Positions 14,188 through 24,400 of a stretch of 28,491 nucleotides of DNA are shown piece after piece. The translations under genes and the position numbers were made by a program. The stretch's first letter is position 1, and each line of letters starts with the position of its first letter. Location of the stretch: the NCBI GenBank assembly GCA_002500665.1, contig DLRY01000098.1:1-28491 (forward strand). The letters run 5' to 3'. The stretch comes from Opitutia bacterium UBA7876. GTDB taxonomy: Bacteria; Verrucomicrobiota; Verrucomicrobiia; Opitutales; Seribacteraceae. Under the pieces are notes generated by a model. The model saw only the letters and a list, made by a program, of their open reading frames with translations. It made no database searches and was not told the DNA's origin.

Positions 14188-16344
14188 CTAGGTTCGGGCG
14201 GGTTCCCTCGAGGAAGTTTCCACGATACCCTCAACAAGGCTTTGGGGAACCTGCTCGAAGTGGGAGGGGGTCATGGAATAATCAGCTCGTCCGGATGACA
14301 GGGAGCGCATGTCGGTAGAATATCCAAACATATTCTCAAGAGGCACGAAGGCATCGATGACGCATACGTTACCCCTCGCTTCCATCCCTTGAATCTGGCC
14401 CCTTCTTCTGTTAAGGTCACCCATAAGTTCACCTTGGTACTCATCAGGAGTCGAAACCTCCACTTTCATGATTGGTTCGAGCAGAATGGGCGAAGCTTTC
14501 TGCATGGCATCCTTGAAGGCGAATATACCGGCCATCTTGAAAGCCATCTCGGAAGAGTCAACATCGTGAAAAGAACCATCGACGAGGGTGACCTTGAAAT
14601 CAATTACTGGATAACCGGCAACTACTCCACCGAGAGCGGCTTCCTTGATGCCGTCGAAGGTGGGTTTGATGAATTCCTTGGGAATCGCTCCACCGACGAT
14701 TTTGTTCTCCAATTCGACCCCTTTGCCCTTTTCCTGGGGCTCCAGCTTGATGACGGCATGCCCATACTGACCACGGCCTCCTGATTGCCTGATGAACTTG
14801 CCTTCGCCATCGGAACTACTGAGCATGGTTTCGCGATAAGCGATCTGCGGCTTCCCCGCCGAGGCCTCAACCTTGAACTCCCTGAAAAGTCGATCGCGAA
14901 TGATGTCGAGGTGCAACTCGCCCATACCGGCAATAATAGTTTGTCCGGTCTCTTCGTTGGTCGTCAGGGTAAAAGTGGGATCCTCTTCGGCAAGACGCTG
15001 CAATCCCGTCGACATCTTCTCTTGGTCCGCTTTGGTGGCGGGCTCGATGGACATGGATATTACGGGTTCCGGGAAAGAGGGCGGCTCGAGGCGAATATCA
15101 AGATCGCGATCGGCCAGAGTGTCTCCCGTAACCACGTCCTTGACGCCGATCAAGGCGCATATGTCTCCAGAGTAAGCTACCTCTATATCTTCCCTGGCAT
15201 CAGCCTTCATAATCATGAGCCTAGATACCCTTTCCGTTTTGCGGGTTCGGGGATTATAAAGAGCCGTACCTTTTTTGAGGGTGCCTTGATAGAGACGATA
15301 AAAGACGAGTTTTCCCACATAGGGATCGGTCATAAGCTTGAAGGCTAGACCCGCTACCTTGGCGGAATCGTCGGGGTTGACGAGTTTTTCAACACCGTCG
15401 ACATCCTCACCCTTCATGGGGGGAAGGTCCAGAGGATTAGGCAAATAGTCGACAACCGCATCCATGAGCATCTGTACCCCCTTGTTCTTAAATGCGCTAC
15501 CTGGGATAACGCCTACGAATTTGAGGGAAAGGGTAGCCTTGCGAATGCCCAACTTGAGTTCATCTTCTGAAATATCCTCGCCGCCTAGATATTTCTCGGC
15601 GATATCGTCATCAAAATCGGAAACCGCCTCAATCAAAGCTTCACGATACTCGGCGGCTTGATCGGTTTGGTCGGCAGGAATATCGGCATAGTCGAACTTG
15701 ACCCCCGATTCATCGCTCTCATCGTAGATACAGGCCTTCATTTTGACCAAGTCGATGAGCCCGTTGAACTGGTCTTCCGCTCCAATGGCGAGGTAAAGAG
15801 GGTGAGCGTTGGCTCCAAGCTTGTCCCGCATAGTTTGGACCGCGTTAAGAAAATCCGAGCCCATCCGGTCCATCTTGTTGATGAAGCCAAGGCGAGGCAC
15901 GTTGTATTTGTCCATCTGCCTCCACACGGTCTCAGATTGCGGTTGCACGCCTTCAACGGAGGTAAAGACCCCCACCGCACCGTCAAGGACCCTGAGGGAG
16001 CGCTCTACTTCGGCCGTGAAGTCAACGTGACCTGGCGTATCGATGATGTTGATGCGATGATCGATTCCCGAGAAAGGACCGTCTTTGGTGGTCCAGCCAC
16101 AGGAAATGGCCGCTGAGGTGATGGTGATTCCGCGCTCCCTTTCTTGCTCCATCCAGTCCATGACGGCGGCACCTTCGTGAACTTCGCCGATCTTGTGAAC
16201 TACACCGGAATAGAAAAGAACACGCTCGGTACAGGTGGTTTTTCCCGCATCAATGTGGGCGGCTATCCCGATGTTCCTAGTATGCTCGAGAACAGTGGGG
16301 CGATCAGCTGAATTCGCAGATGAAAATTGTCCGTCCTCGCTCAT
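14188..16344 (-). CDS. fusA: Elongation factor G
   Basis: EF-G is the GTPase that drives translocation of tRNA and mRNA and, with RRF, splits ribosomes. The product is 718 residues, slightly longer than the usual 690-705 because of a polar N-terminus of about 20 residues and a short C-terminal extension. G motifs are present: AHIDAGKTT (about 29-37), GITIT (about 72-76), DTPGH (about 102-106) and NKMD (about 156-159). Domain IV shows the usual loop region SGGRGQYGHAVI, and the end SHFEQVPQSLVEGIV is typical. It lies 22 bases after rpsG. tuf does not follow it. Confidence 0.98.
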   Translation of the reverse strand: MSEDGQFSSANSADRPTVLEHTRNIGIAAHIDAGKTTCTERVLFYSGVVHKIGEVHEGAAVMDWMEQERERGITITSAAISCGWTTKDGPFSGIDHRINIIDTPGHVDFTAEVERSLRVLDGAVGVFTSVEGVQPQSETVWRQMDKYNVPRLGFINKMDRMGSDFLNAVQTMRDKLGANAHPLYLAIGAEDQFNGLIDLVKMKACIYDESDESGVKFDYADIPADQTDQAAEYREALIEAVSDFDDDIAEKYLGGEDISEDELKLGIRKATLSLKFVGVIPGSAFKNKGVQMLMDAVVDYLPNPLDLPPMKGEDVDGVEKLVNPDDSAKVAGLAFKLMTDPYVGKLVFYRLYQGTLKKGTALYNPRTRKTERVSRLMIMKADAREDIEVAYSGDICALIGVKDVVTGDTLADRDLDIRLEPPSFPEPVISMSIEPATKADQEKMSTGLQRLAEEDPTFTLTTNEETGQTIIAGMGELHLDIIRDRLFREFKVEASAGKPQIAYRETMLSSSDGEGKFIRQSGGRGQYGHAVIKLEPQEKGKGVELENKIVGGAIPKEFIKPTFDGIKEAALGGVVAGYPVIDFKVTLVDGSFHDVDSSEMAFKMAGIFAFKDAMQKASPILLEPIMKVEVSTPDEYQGELMGDLNRRRGQIQGMEARGNVCVIDAFVPLENMFGYSTDMRSLSSGRADYSMTPSHFEQVPQSLVEGIVETSSREPART

Positions 16345-16366
16345 AAATAAAAACTTCGGGCTGGAT

Positions 16367-16840
16367 CTACCAACGAAGATGTGCGAATGCTCGGTTTGCT
16401 TGAGCCATCTTATGCGTTTCCTCGCGCTTCTTGACTACCGAACCAGTGTTGTTGTAGGCATCGATCAATTCGTTTGCCAAAGCTTCCGACATGGTAGATC
16501 CTTTGCGGGAAGAAGCTGCTTTGACAACCCAACGGAAAGCCAAGCTTTGCTGCCTCTCAAAGGGCACCTCAATAGGTACTTGATAGGTTGCTCCACCCAC
16601 TCTCCTGCTCTTGACCTCAATCTTGGGGCGAATGTTCTCAAGGGCACCTAAAACCAATTCGACCGGATTTCCCTTTTCCAACTTTTCGGCCATTTTTTCA
16701 ATTGCACCGTAAACAATTCTCTGGGCCACGGATTTCTTTCCGTCCTTCATAACCGAGTTAACCAAGGTACTGACGAGAGGACTTCCGTGGAGAGGATCGG
16801 GCGCCACCGGACGCTTGTTTGCTTTGCGACGACGCGACAT
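16367..16840 (-). CDS. rpsG: 30S ribosomal protein S7
   Basis: S7 nucleates the 30S head and contacts E-site tRNA and mRNA. The product is 157 residues, the norm. It shows MSRRRKANKRPVAPDPLHGSPLVSTLVNSVMKDGKKSVAQRIVYGA, the beta-hairpin region EVKSRRVGGATYQVPIEV (about 75-92) and the closing VKKREETHKMAQANRAFAHLRW. It begins 2 bases after the rpsL stop, so translation of the two is probably coupled, as in the E. coli str operon. Only a weak AAGGG is seen upstream. Confidence 0.98.
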   Translation of the reverse strand: MSRRRKANKRPVAPDPLHGSPLVSTLVNSVMKDGKKSVAQRIVYGAIEKMAEKLEKGNPVELVLGALENIRPKIEVKSRRVGGATYQVPIEVPFERQQSLAFRWVVKAASSRKGSTMSEALANELIDAYNNTGSVVKKREETHKMAQANRAFAHLRW

Positions 16841-16842
16841 GC

Positions 16843-17217
16843 TTAGGCCCTTGGTTTTTTGACGCCGTACTTGGACCGGCTTCTCCTACGCTTTTCCACC
16901 CCCTGACAATCCAGAGTTCCACGCACGATGTGATAACGAACCCCATTGAGATCCTTGACTCGTCCTCCGCGAAGCAAGACGATGCTGTGCTCTTGAAGCG
17001 TGTGGCCTTCGTCGGGGATGTAGGCAATTACCTCGTGGCCCGTGGTAAGCCTGACCTTAGCCACTTTGCGTATAGCTGAATTGGGCTTCTTGGGGGTCCT
17101 GGTGGTTACCTGCACGCAAACACCTCTGCGAAAAGGGCATCCCTTGAGGGCAGGTGACTTGGTCTTGGCTTTTTGCAAGCGCCGACCCTTTCGAACCAAC
17201 TGGTTTATAGTAGGCAT
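16843..17217 (-). CDS. rpsL: 30S ribosomal protein S12
   Basis: S12 is the decoding-centre protein and the main site of streptomycin resistance mutations. The product is 124 residues, normal. It shows MPTINQLVRKGRRLQ, TPKKPNSAIRKVAKVRLTTGHEVIAYIP (about 41-68) and GGRVKDLNGVRYHIVRGTLDCQGV (about 84-107). The lysines in PKKPNSA and RVKDL that change in resistant mutants are intact, so a streptomycin-sensitive type is expected. A 93-base gap separates it from rpoC upstream; I see no convincing promoter there. No Shine-Dalgarno sequence is visible. Confidence 0.98.
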   Translation of the reverse strand: MPTINQLVRKGRRLQKAKTKSPALKGCPFRRGVCVQVTTRTPKKPNSAIRKVAKVRLTTGHEVIAYIPDEGHTLQEHSIVLLRGGRVKDLNGVRYHIVRGTLDCQGVEKRRRSRSKYGVKKPRA

Positions 17218-17310
17218 GGAGTAGAATTTTGAAGAAAAGGGATCAGTAGTAACGTGTTTTCAGATTAGCTCAAGACTTTTTTGTCCATGAATGGCTGGGC
17301 TTGAGACGCC

Positions 17311-20300
17311 TCAACCGGCCTCCTCCTGCACCTCTTCGCCCTTACCCATTCCCAGGCTGTCGATCTTCAAGCGACGCCATTTGGGAAGGCCGGTGCCTGC
17401 AGGGATGAGGTGACCCATAATCACGTTTTCCTTGAAGCCCTTCAGTTCATCCACTTTTCCAAGCGTAGCGGCGTTAGTAAGAACACGCGTGGTTTCTTGG
17501 AAGGAAGCAGCGGAAATGAAACTGTCCGTTTCGAGCGAAGCCTTCGTGATACCGAGCAGGATGGGTTCGCCTTCCGCGGGTTTGCCACCCTTTTCGGCAA
17601 TCATGTCGTTGGCATCCATGAAGGCAAACCTGTCGACTTGATCGCCCCAGAAGAAATCAGTATCTCCAGTGTCCGTAATGCGAACCTTGAAAAGCATGCG
17701 GGAAATGATTACCTCCAAGTGCTTGTCGTTGATCGTTACACCTTGCAAGCGATAGACTTTCTGGATTTCCTCAATCAAGTATTCCTGGACGGCGGAAGGA
17801 CCAAGAATCTCAAGGATTTCGTGCGGATCCTTTGCTCCTTCGGTGATAAGCTGTCCCTTTTGCACAAAATCTCCGGGTTGAACCAACACGTGTTTGCCAT
17901 GCGGGATGAGGTGTTCCTCAACTTGCCCAGATTCCTCGTTGGTAACGAGAAGTCTTTTCTTCGAACGCAATGTTCCGGCCTCCGAGACAATGCCATCTAT
18001 CTTGGCCATTTGACCGACGTTCCCTTCCTTGGGACGACGAGCCTCGAACAGCTCGGCGACGCGTGGCAAGCCTCCGGTGATGTCCTGAGTCTTGGACGCC
18101 TGACGAGGAGTCTTGGCGATAATGGAACCGGCGTCGATCCGGGTGCCTTCGTCTACCGCAACCTGAGCCCCCGTCGGGACCGAATAAGTCGCCAAGGCTT
18201 TTCCCTTTGAATCTTTGACAATCACTTGGGGATGAAGGTCCTCCTTGTGTTCAATGACTACCATCGAGCGGCCACCCGAAGCATCTCTTTCGACCTTGGT
18301 CGTTACGCCGGGCAACATATCCTCGAAAGCGATGACGCCTTTCTTTTCTGAAAGAATGGGTATGTTGTAAGGATCCCAGCGGGCAAGAAGGGCCTCTTCG
18401 TCTACCTGATCGCCATCCTTGAAATGGAGCAGCGCTCCCGCGGGGATCGGGTAATCGTCCACAATACGATCGTCGTCGTCCAAGACCTGGATGGATCCGG
18501 TCTTGTTAAGCGTAACCTGTTGGTCGTTTGCAAGAGTTACGAGACGCAACCCCTTGAAACATAGTTTGCCGGCCTTCCGTATGTTAATGACAGGGTCTTC
18601 TCGCCCGGCACTGGCGATCCCTCCGATATGGAATGTTCGCATCGTCAGTTGGGTTCCTGGTTCCCCAATCGACTGAGCGGCTATGATTCCAACCGACGAA
18701 CCTTCCTTGACCAAATCATTAGTCGAGGGATCGGTGCCGTATTCAAGAGCGGTAAGTCCGTTCTTGATACGACTGGAAAGCGGCGACATCACTCTAACCC
18801 GGGTTATTCCCAGGGCATCGATGTTGGCGGCGGCTTCCTCTGTTATCAAGCTTCCGGACTTGAGAATCTTCTCCGTCGGGTTGGAGGGATCGTAGATGTC
18901 GTCGGTGGAATACCTGCCTATGATCCTGTCGCGTAAGGGAACCACTTCATTATCGCCTTCCATGATTGCCTTCTTTACGACCCCGTCCCGCCTGCCGTCG
19001 TCGTCGCAGACGATGATGCAATCCATCGCCACGTCGCAAAGCTTTCTGGTAAGATATCCTGCATCCGCAGTCTTTAGGGCCGTGTCGGCCAAGCCCTTGC
19101 GGGCTCCATGCGTAGACATGAAATACTCGAGAACAGACAGTCCCTCGCGAAAGGAGGCAAGAATCGGTTGCTCGATGATTTCCCCAGACGGTTTAGCCAT
19201 GAGGCCCCGCATGCCGCACAATTGCCTTACCTGCTGTCGGTTGCCCCGGGCACCCGAGTCCATCATAAGGAAGACCGGGTTGATCGTATCCTTGCCCAAA
19301 TTATCGTCGAGAGACTTGAAGACCTCCTTGGCGATGTCGTCCGTTGCGGTGGTCCATACGTCGATGATCTTATTATGGCGCTCACCGCGGGTAATGATGC
19401 CCTTGCGGAACTGGTCTTCAATTTTGTCGATTTCCTTACGTGCAACGGTGATTCTCTTTTTCTTTTCGGGCGGAATGATCATGTCGAAAATCCCGATCGA
19501 TATGCCGGCTTTTGTAGCCATGTCGAAACCGAGTTCCTTGAGGCGGTCCAATGACTCGATGGTCTCTTCCTTCCCCTTGAGCCTGAAAGTCTCAAGGATA
19601 AGGTCACCGAGATCGCCCTTGAGAGCTGGTGCATTGAAGAAGCCAAGTTCGTCGGGCCAAATGGTGTTGAACATGACCCGGCCGACGGTGGTGCGTATAA
19701 CCGTTCTTTTGGATATCCCGTACTGGGTCTCCTTCCCTTTGTCGGGATTCTTCAGGTCGATCCAGTCATGGAGATGAAGCACTCCTTCCTGCAAAGCACT
19801 GAGAGCCTCTTCAAGAGACCCGATCAGTGGACAGCGCTCCTTGGGATCAGGTTCTCCTGATTTTGGGTCCATTGTGAGGAAGTAGGAACCTAGTACAATG
19901 TCTTGAGAGGGGGTAAGGATTGGCTTTCCGCTCGAAGGTGAAAAAATATTGTGAGTCGCCATCATCAGGAGCTTGGCCTCCATGATCGCCTCGACCGAGA
20001 GCGGCACGTGGACGGCCATCTGGTCCCCATCGAAATCAGCATTGTAAGGTGTGCAGACCAAGGGGTGAACGCGGATGGCGTTACCCTCGATCAGGACCGG
20101 TTCGAAGGCTTGAATGGAGAGCCTGTGCAGGGTAGGAGCCCGATTCAGGAGAACTGGGTGCCCCTTCGTGACTTCCTCCAGAATATCCCAGACTTCGGGG
20201 GAGCGACTTTCGATCATCTTGCGGGCCCCGCGCACGGTGTGGACAAAGCCAAGTTCCTTGAGGCGTCGAATGATGAAGGGCTCGAAGAGAATGAGGGCCA

Positions 20301-21414
20301 TTTTCTTCGGGATACCGCATTGGTGGAGTTTCAGTTCGGGTCCGATCACGATTACGGACCTCCCTGAATAGTCCACCCTCTTACCCAAGAGGTTCTGGCG
20401 GAAACGGCCCTGTTTTCCCTTCAGCATATCGCTGAGTGACTTAAGCGCTCTGTTGCCGGAACCAGTAATGGCCCGGCCATGGCGACCGTTGTCGAAGAGA
20501 GCGTCAACGGCCTCTTGAAGCATCCGCTTTTCATTGTGGATGATGACGTCGGGCGTCTTAAGCTGGAGGAGATTCTTGAGGCGGTTGTTACGGTTAATGA
20601 CCCGACGGTAGAGATCGTTGAGATCACTGGTCGCGAACCGGCCGCCCTCAAGGGGAACCAAGGGCCGTAGGTCGGGCGGGATCACGGGAATGGAATCAAG
20701 TACCATCCACTCGGGCGAGGCGCCTGAATTGATGAATCCCTGAATTACCTTCAGTCTGCTCGATAGCTTTTTCTTGATCTGCTTCGACTTGGTATCGTGC
20801 ATCTGATCGTAGAGGTCCTCCAGTTCGTCCTCGAGGTTTATCCGACCCAGAACGTCCCGAATAGCTTCCGCGCCCATCTTGGCCTCGAATTCGTCCCCGA
20901 ATTCATCTTGGGCTTCCCGAAATTCCTTGTCCGATAGAAGTTGTTTTTCCTCGAGCGGCGTGCTGCCAGGGTCCGTCACCATGTACTGCTCGTAATAAAG
21001 GACCCTCTCGAGGCTCTTTGCCGTCATATTGAGCAAGAGACCCAACCGGCTGGGCATGCTCTTGAGAAACCAGATGTGGGAAACGGGAACCGCAAGCTCG
21101 ATATGCCCCATGCGATCCCTGCGGACGCGCGAGACCGTAACCTCGACGCCACACCTGTCACATACGACCCCCTTGTACTTGATCCGTTTGTACTTGCCGC
21201 AGGCGCACTCGTAGTCGCGCACGGGACCGAAGATCTTCTGACAAAAGAGTCCTCCCGGTTCAGGCTTGAAGGTTCTGTAATTGATCGTCTCAGGATTCTT
21301 GACCTCTCCCTTGGACCAGGAACGGATGACGTCTGGTGATGCAACGGTGATGGACACCCTGTCCATCGGGCCAACCTCGACTCCCAGTGCTTCGTTTACT
21401 GCTTCTACGCTCAT
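17311..21414 (-). CDS. rpoC: DNA-directed RNA polymerase subunit beta', second zinc site lost
   Basis: Beta' holds the catalytic magnesium and, with beta, forms the DNA and RNA channels. The product is 1367 residues, near E. coli's 1407. The first zinc site is intact (C70, C72, C85, C88). The catalytic loop NADFDGDQ lies at 458-465, the rudder and switch region (GKRVDYSGRSVIVIGPELKL) at about 344-363, and the trigger loop start IIAAQSIGEPGTQLTMRTFHIGG at about 910-932. The second zinc site, which has four cysteines in E. coli (814, 888, 895, 898), has D806, S881, T888 and E891 in the aligned positions. It starts 41 bases after rpoB; the ATG lacks a Shine-Dalgarno sequence. Confidence 0.98.
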   Translation of the reverse strand: MSVEAVNEALGVEVGPMDRVSITVASPDVIRSWSKGEVKNPETINYRTFKPEPGGLFCQKIFGPVRDYECACGKYKRIKYKGVVCDRCGVEVTVSRVRRDRMGHIELAVPVSHIWFLKSMPSRLGLLLNMTAKSLERVLYYEQYMVTDPGSTPLEEKQLLSDKEFREAQDEFGDEFEAKMGAEAIRDVLGRINLEDELEDLYDQMHDTKSKQIKKKLSSRLKVIQGFINSGASPEWMVLDSIPVIPPDLRPLVPLEGGRFATSDLNDLYRRVINRNNRLKNLLQLKTPDVIIHNEKRMLQEAVDALFDNGRHGRAITGSGNRALKSLSDMLKGKQGRFRQNLLGKRVDYSGRSVIVIGPELKLHQCGIPKKMALILFEPFIIRRLKELGFVHTVRGARKMIESRSPEVWDILEEVTKGHPVLLNRAPTLHRLSIQAFEPVLIEGNAIRVHPLVCTPYNADFDGDQMAVHVPLSVEAIMEAKLLMMATHNIFSPSSGKPILTPSQDIVLGSYFLTMDPKSGEPDPKERCPLIGSLEEALSALQEGVLHLHDWIDLKNPDKGKETQYGISKRTVIRTTVGRVMFNTIWPDELGFFNAPALKGDLGDLILETFRLKGKEETIESLDRLKELGFDMATKAGISIGIFDMIIPPEKKKRITVARKEIDKIEDQFRKGIITRGERHNKIIDVWTTATDDIAKEVFKSLDDNLGKDTINPVFLMMDSGARGNRQQVRQLCGMRGLMAKPSGEIIEQPILASFREGLSVLEYFMSTHGARKGLADTALKTADAGYLTRKLCDVAMDCIIVCDDDGRRDGVVKKAIMEGDNEVVPLRDRIIGRYSTDDIYDPSNPTEKILKSGSLITEEAAANIDALGITRVRVMSPLSSRIKNGLTALEYGTDPSTNDLVKEGSSVGIIAAQSIGEPGTQLTMRTFHIGGIASAGREDPVINIRKAGKLCFKGLRLVTLANDQQVTLNKTGSIQVLDDDDRIVDDYPIPAGALLHFKDGDQVDEEALLARWDPYNIPILSEKKGVIAFEDMLPGVTTKVERDASGGRSMVVIEHKEDLHPQVIVKDSKGKALATYSVPTGAQVAVDEGTRIDAGSIIAKTPRQASKTQDITGGLPRVAELFEARRPKEGNVGQMAKIDGIVSEAGTLRSKKRLLVTNEESGQVEEHLIPHGKHVLVQPGDFVQKGQLITEGAKDPHEILEILGPSAVQEYLIEEIQKVYRLQGVTINDKHLEVIISRMLFKVRITDTGDTDFFWGDQVDRFAFMDANDMIAEKGGKPAEGEPILLGITKASLETDSFISAASFQETTRVLTNAATLGKVDELKGFKENVIMGHLIPAGTGLPKWRRLKIDSLGMGKGEEVQEEAG

Positions 21415-21455
21415 GTTTTGCCTTGTCGTTATGTTTTAAAGTTTCACCCGGGTTC

Positions 21456-24400
21456 TCACAGGGTATCTTCGGCAAGTACCCTAATGTCCAGGCACAGGCT
21501 TTGCATTTCCTTCATCAGTACGTTGAATGATTGTGGCGTGCCGGCCTGAAGAGAATTATCCCCCTTGACCAGAGATTCGTATATTTTGGTCCTTCCGGCG
21601 ACGTCGTCCGACTTAACGGTAAGGATTTCCTGAAGAGTGTAGGCGGCGCCATAGGCCTCTAGCGCCCAAACTTCCATCTCCCCGAAACGCTGACCGCCAT
21701 ACTGGGCCTTGCCCCCAAGCGGTTGTTGGGTAATGAGGCTGTAGGGGCCGACTGCGCGTGCGTGAATCTTGCTCGAAACCAAGTGATTCAATTTGAGCAT
21801 ATACATGTAGCCCACCACTATTTTTTGGTAGAAAGGCTCGCCCGTACATCCGTCATGGAGAATGGTCTTTCCGGTATCCGGCAATTCCGCTTCCTTAAGG
21901 TACTCCTGAATCCTGTTTTCGGAAATTCCGTCGAAAATAGGGGTCGCTACCTTGAGCCCCAATTTATTACAGGCCCAGCCCAGGTGAGTTTCCAGAACCT
22001 GACCCACGTTCATCCGACTAGGAACGCCAAGAGGATTCAAGCAGATTTGGATGGGCGTTCCATCGGGAAGGAAGGGCATGTCTTCTTCTGCGACGATTTT
22101 GGCGACAACTCCCTTGTTTCCATGGCGACCGGCCATCTTGTCGCCAACGCGCATCTTTTGCTTCTTGGCGACGAAGACGCGCACGTTCTTGATTGCACCC
22201 TGGTCAATGGAGTCTCCTTGCTCGATGGCCTCTATCTTGCGATCGCGATCATCTTCCAAGTCATTGAACTTGGATTCATAGCTTTCGATAATTTCGAAGA
22301 CCTTAATGCGGACGGGGGAGGGCGGTATTTCGATATACCTGTGCACGGAGGCGAGGCGGCGGAGTAGTGTCTTGGTAATCTTGCGATTTGAGGGAATGAT
22401 CACATCCCCGGTCTCCGAATTGGTTACGTTGAGAGGGATCTTTTCCCCAAGCAGAATGTTAGAGAGAGATTCAGTCAACTGAGCCCGCAATTCCTCGGTC
22501 TGGTTGCGAAAATCCTCTTTGATCTGCTTCATCTGCCTGCGAAAGTCGGATGGGGACAGCTTTTCCTGTTCCGCATCGGTTCGGCTGGACACCTTGATGT
22601 CCATGACGATCCCCTGGGTACCGGATGGCACCTTGAGAGAGCTATCCTTAACGTCGGCGGCCTTTTCACCGAAAATCGCCCGGAGCAATTTTTCCTCTGG
22701 TGCAAGATCGGTTTCGCTCTTGGGCGTAATCTTGCCGACAAGAATATCGCCCGGCTTTACTTCGGCGCCGATGCGCACGACACCCAGATGGTCTAAATTG
22801 CGGAGCGCTTCCTCTCCGGCGTTGGGAATGTCTCGAGTGATTTCCTCGGGTCCAAGCTTGGTATCGCGAGCCGTTACTTCGAATTCCTCGATATGAATGG
22901 AAGTATAGACGTCGTCCTTTATCATTTTCTCAGAGATCAGGATGGCGTCCTCGAAATTATAGCCCTTCCAAGGCATGAAAGCCACCAGGACGTTTCGACC
23001 CAAGGCAAGCTCGCCCTGATCGGTGCAGGCGCCGTCGGCCAAGGCTTGACCGACCTTAACTTTGTCGCCCTTGCGAACGATAGGCTTCTGGTTGAAGCAG
23101 GTGCCCGCATTGGAGCGAAGGAACTTGCGCAGATCGTAGCAATAGATGCCACGCTTATGGTCACTTCTAGGTTCCTTGAGGAACCTAGGGGGGAGCGTTC
23201 CGTCATCGGAAACAACGATGCGCTTGCCATCGGCCAAGGCAACCACCCCTTCGGAATCCGAAACGGTTACCGTTCTCGAATCTTCGGCAACCTTCTTCTC
23301 AATCCCGGTTCCAACCATCGGTGCCTCGGATTGAAGGAGGGGGACGGCTTGACGTTGCATGTTGGCACCCATGAGCGCCCGATTTGCATCGTCATGCTCG
23401 AGAAACGGGATTAGCCCGGCGGCCACCGAAACGACCTGTTTGGGCGAGACGTCCATATATTCCACTTCCTTGGGATCGTACTCACTGACCTGATCTCTGT
23501 AGCGACAAGTAACGCGTCCGGTTAGCTTGCCTGATTTGGAATCAATTTCGGAGTTGGCTTGGGCAATCAGGAAGCGCTCTTCCTCAAAGGCATTGAGGTA
23601 CTGAACGTTCTTGGGGTTCTTGTCCACTACGCCATCTTTTACTGGATGATAGGGAGACTGCAGAAACCCAAACTCATCGATCTTGGCGTAGGTCGAAAGT
23701 GTGTTGATCAACCCGATATTGGGTCCTTCGGGGGTCTCGATGGGACAGATACGCCCGTAATGGGTTGGATGTACGTCCCTGACTTCAAAGCCAGCCCTTT
23801 CCCGGTTAAGGCCGCCCGGCCCGAGGGCGGAAAGACGACGCTTGTGGGTCATTTCGGCGAGAGGATTGATCTGGTCCTTAAACTGACTGAGTTGACTTCG
23901 GGCAAAGAAATCCCGAACCACCGTGGTTAAGGCTTTGGGGTTGATCAGCTTACCAGGGGTAAGGGATTCCACGCCTTGATCATAAAGGGTCATGCGCTCG
24001 CGAACCACTCGCTCGGTCCGGGCAAGGCCACTGCGACAGACATTCGCCAAAAGTTCCCCGACGGTCCTGACGCGACGGTTCCCCAAGTGATCGATGTCGT
24101 CAATACCCATATCGAAAATCGAACCCGCATCCTCGCGGGCCTTTTGTTCGTTGGTCTTGCCGCGTTTCAAGTCGGTCAATTTACGCGTGGCAGCAACCAG
24201 ATCTTCGACCGTAGTGATGCGCATGTCCAAAGGTGTTTCTAGGTTCAGCTTAAGGTTGAGCATGTGGCGACCCACCTTGGCCAAATCATATCTCTTGGTG
24301 TCCAAGAAAAGCCTTTTGATGAGTGCCTCGGCATTTGCCTTGTCGGGTGGCTCGCCAGGTCGAAGTTTCTTGTATATCTCCTTGAGGGCCTCTTCCTTGT

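Noticed and set aside
17218..17310. Possible promoter or terminator between rpoC and rpsL
   Set aside because: A 6-base inverted repeat (CTCAAG/CTTGAG) has a 25-base loop and no T run. A TTGAGC box lacks a good -10 partner. Neither is strong enough to call.
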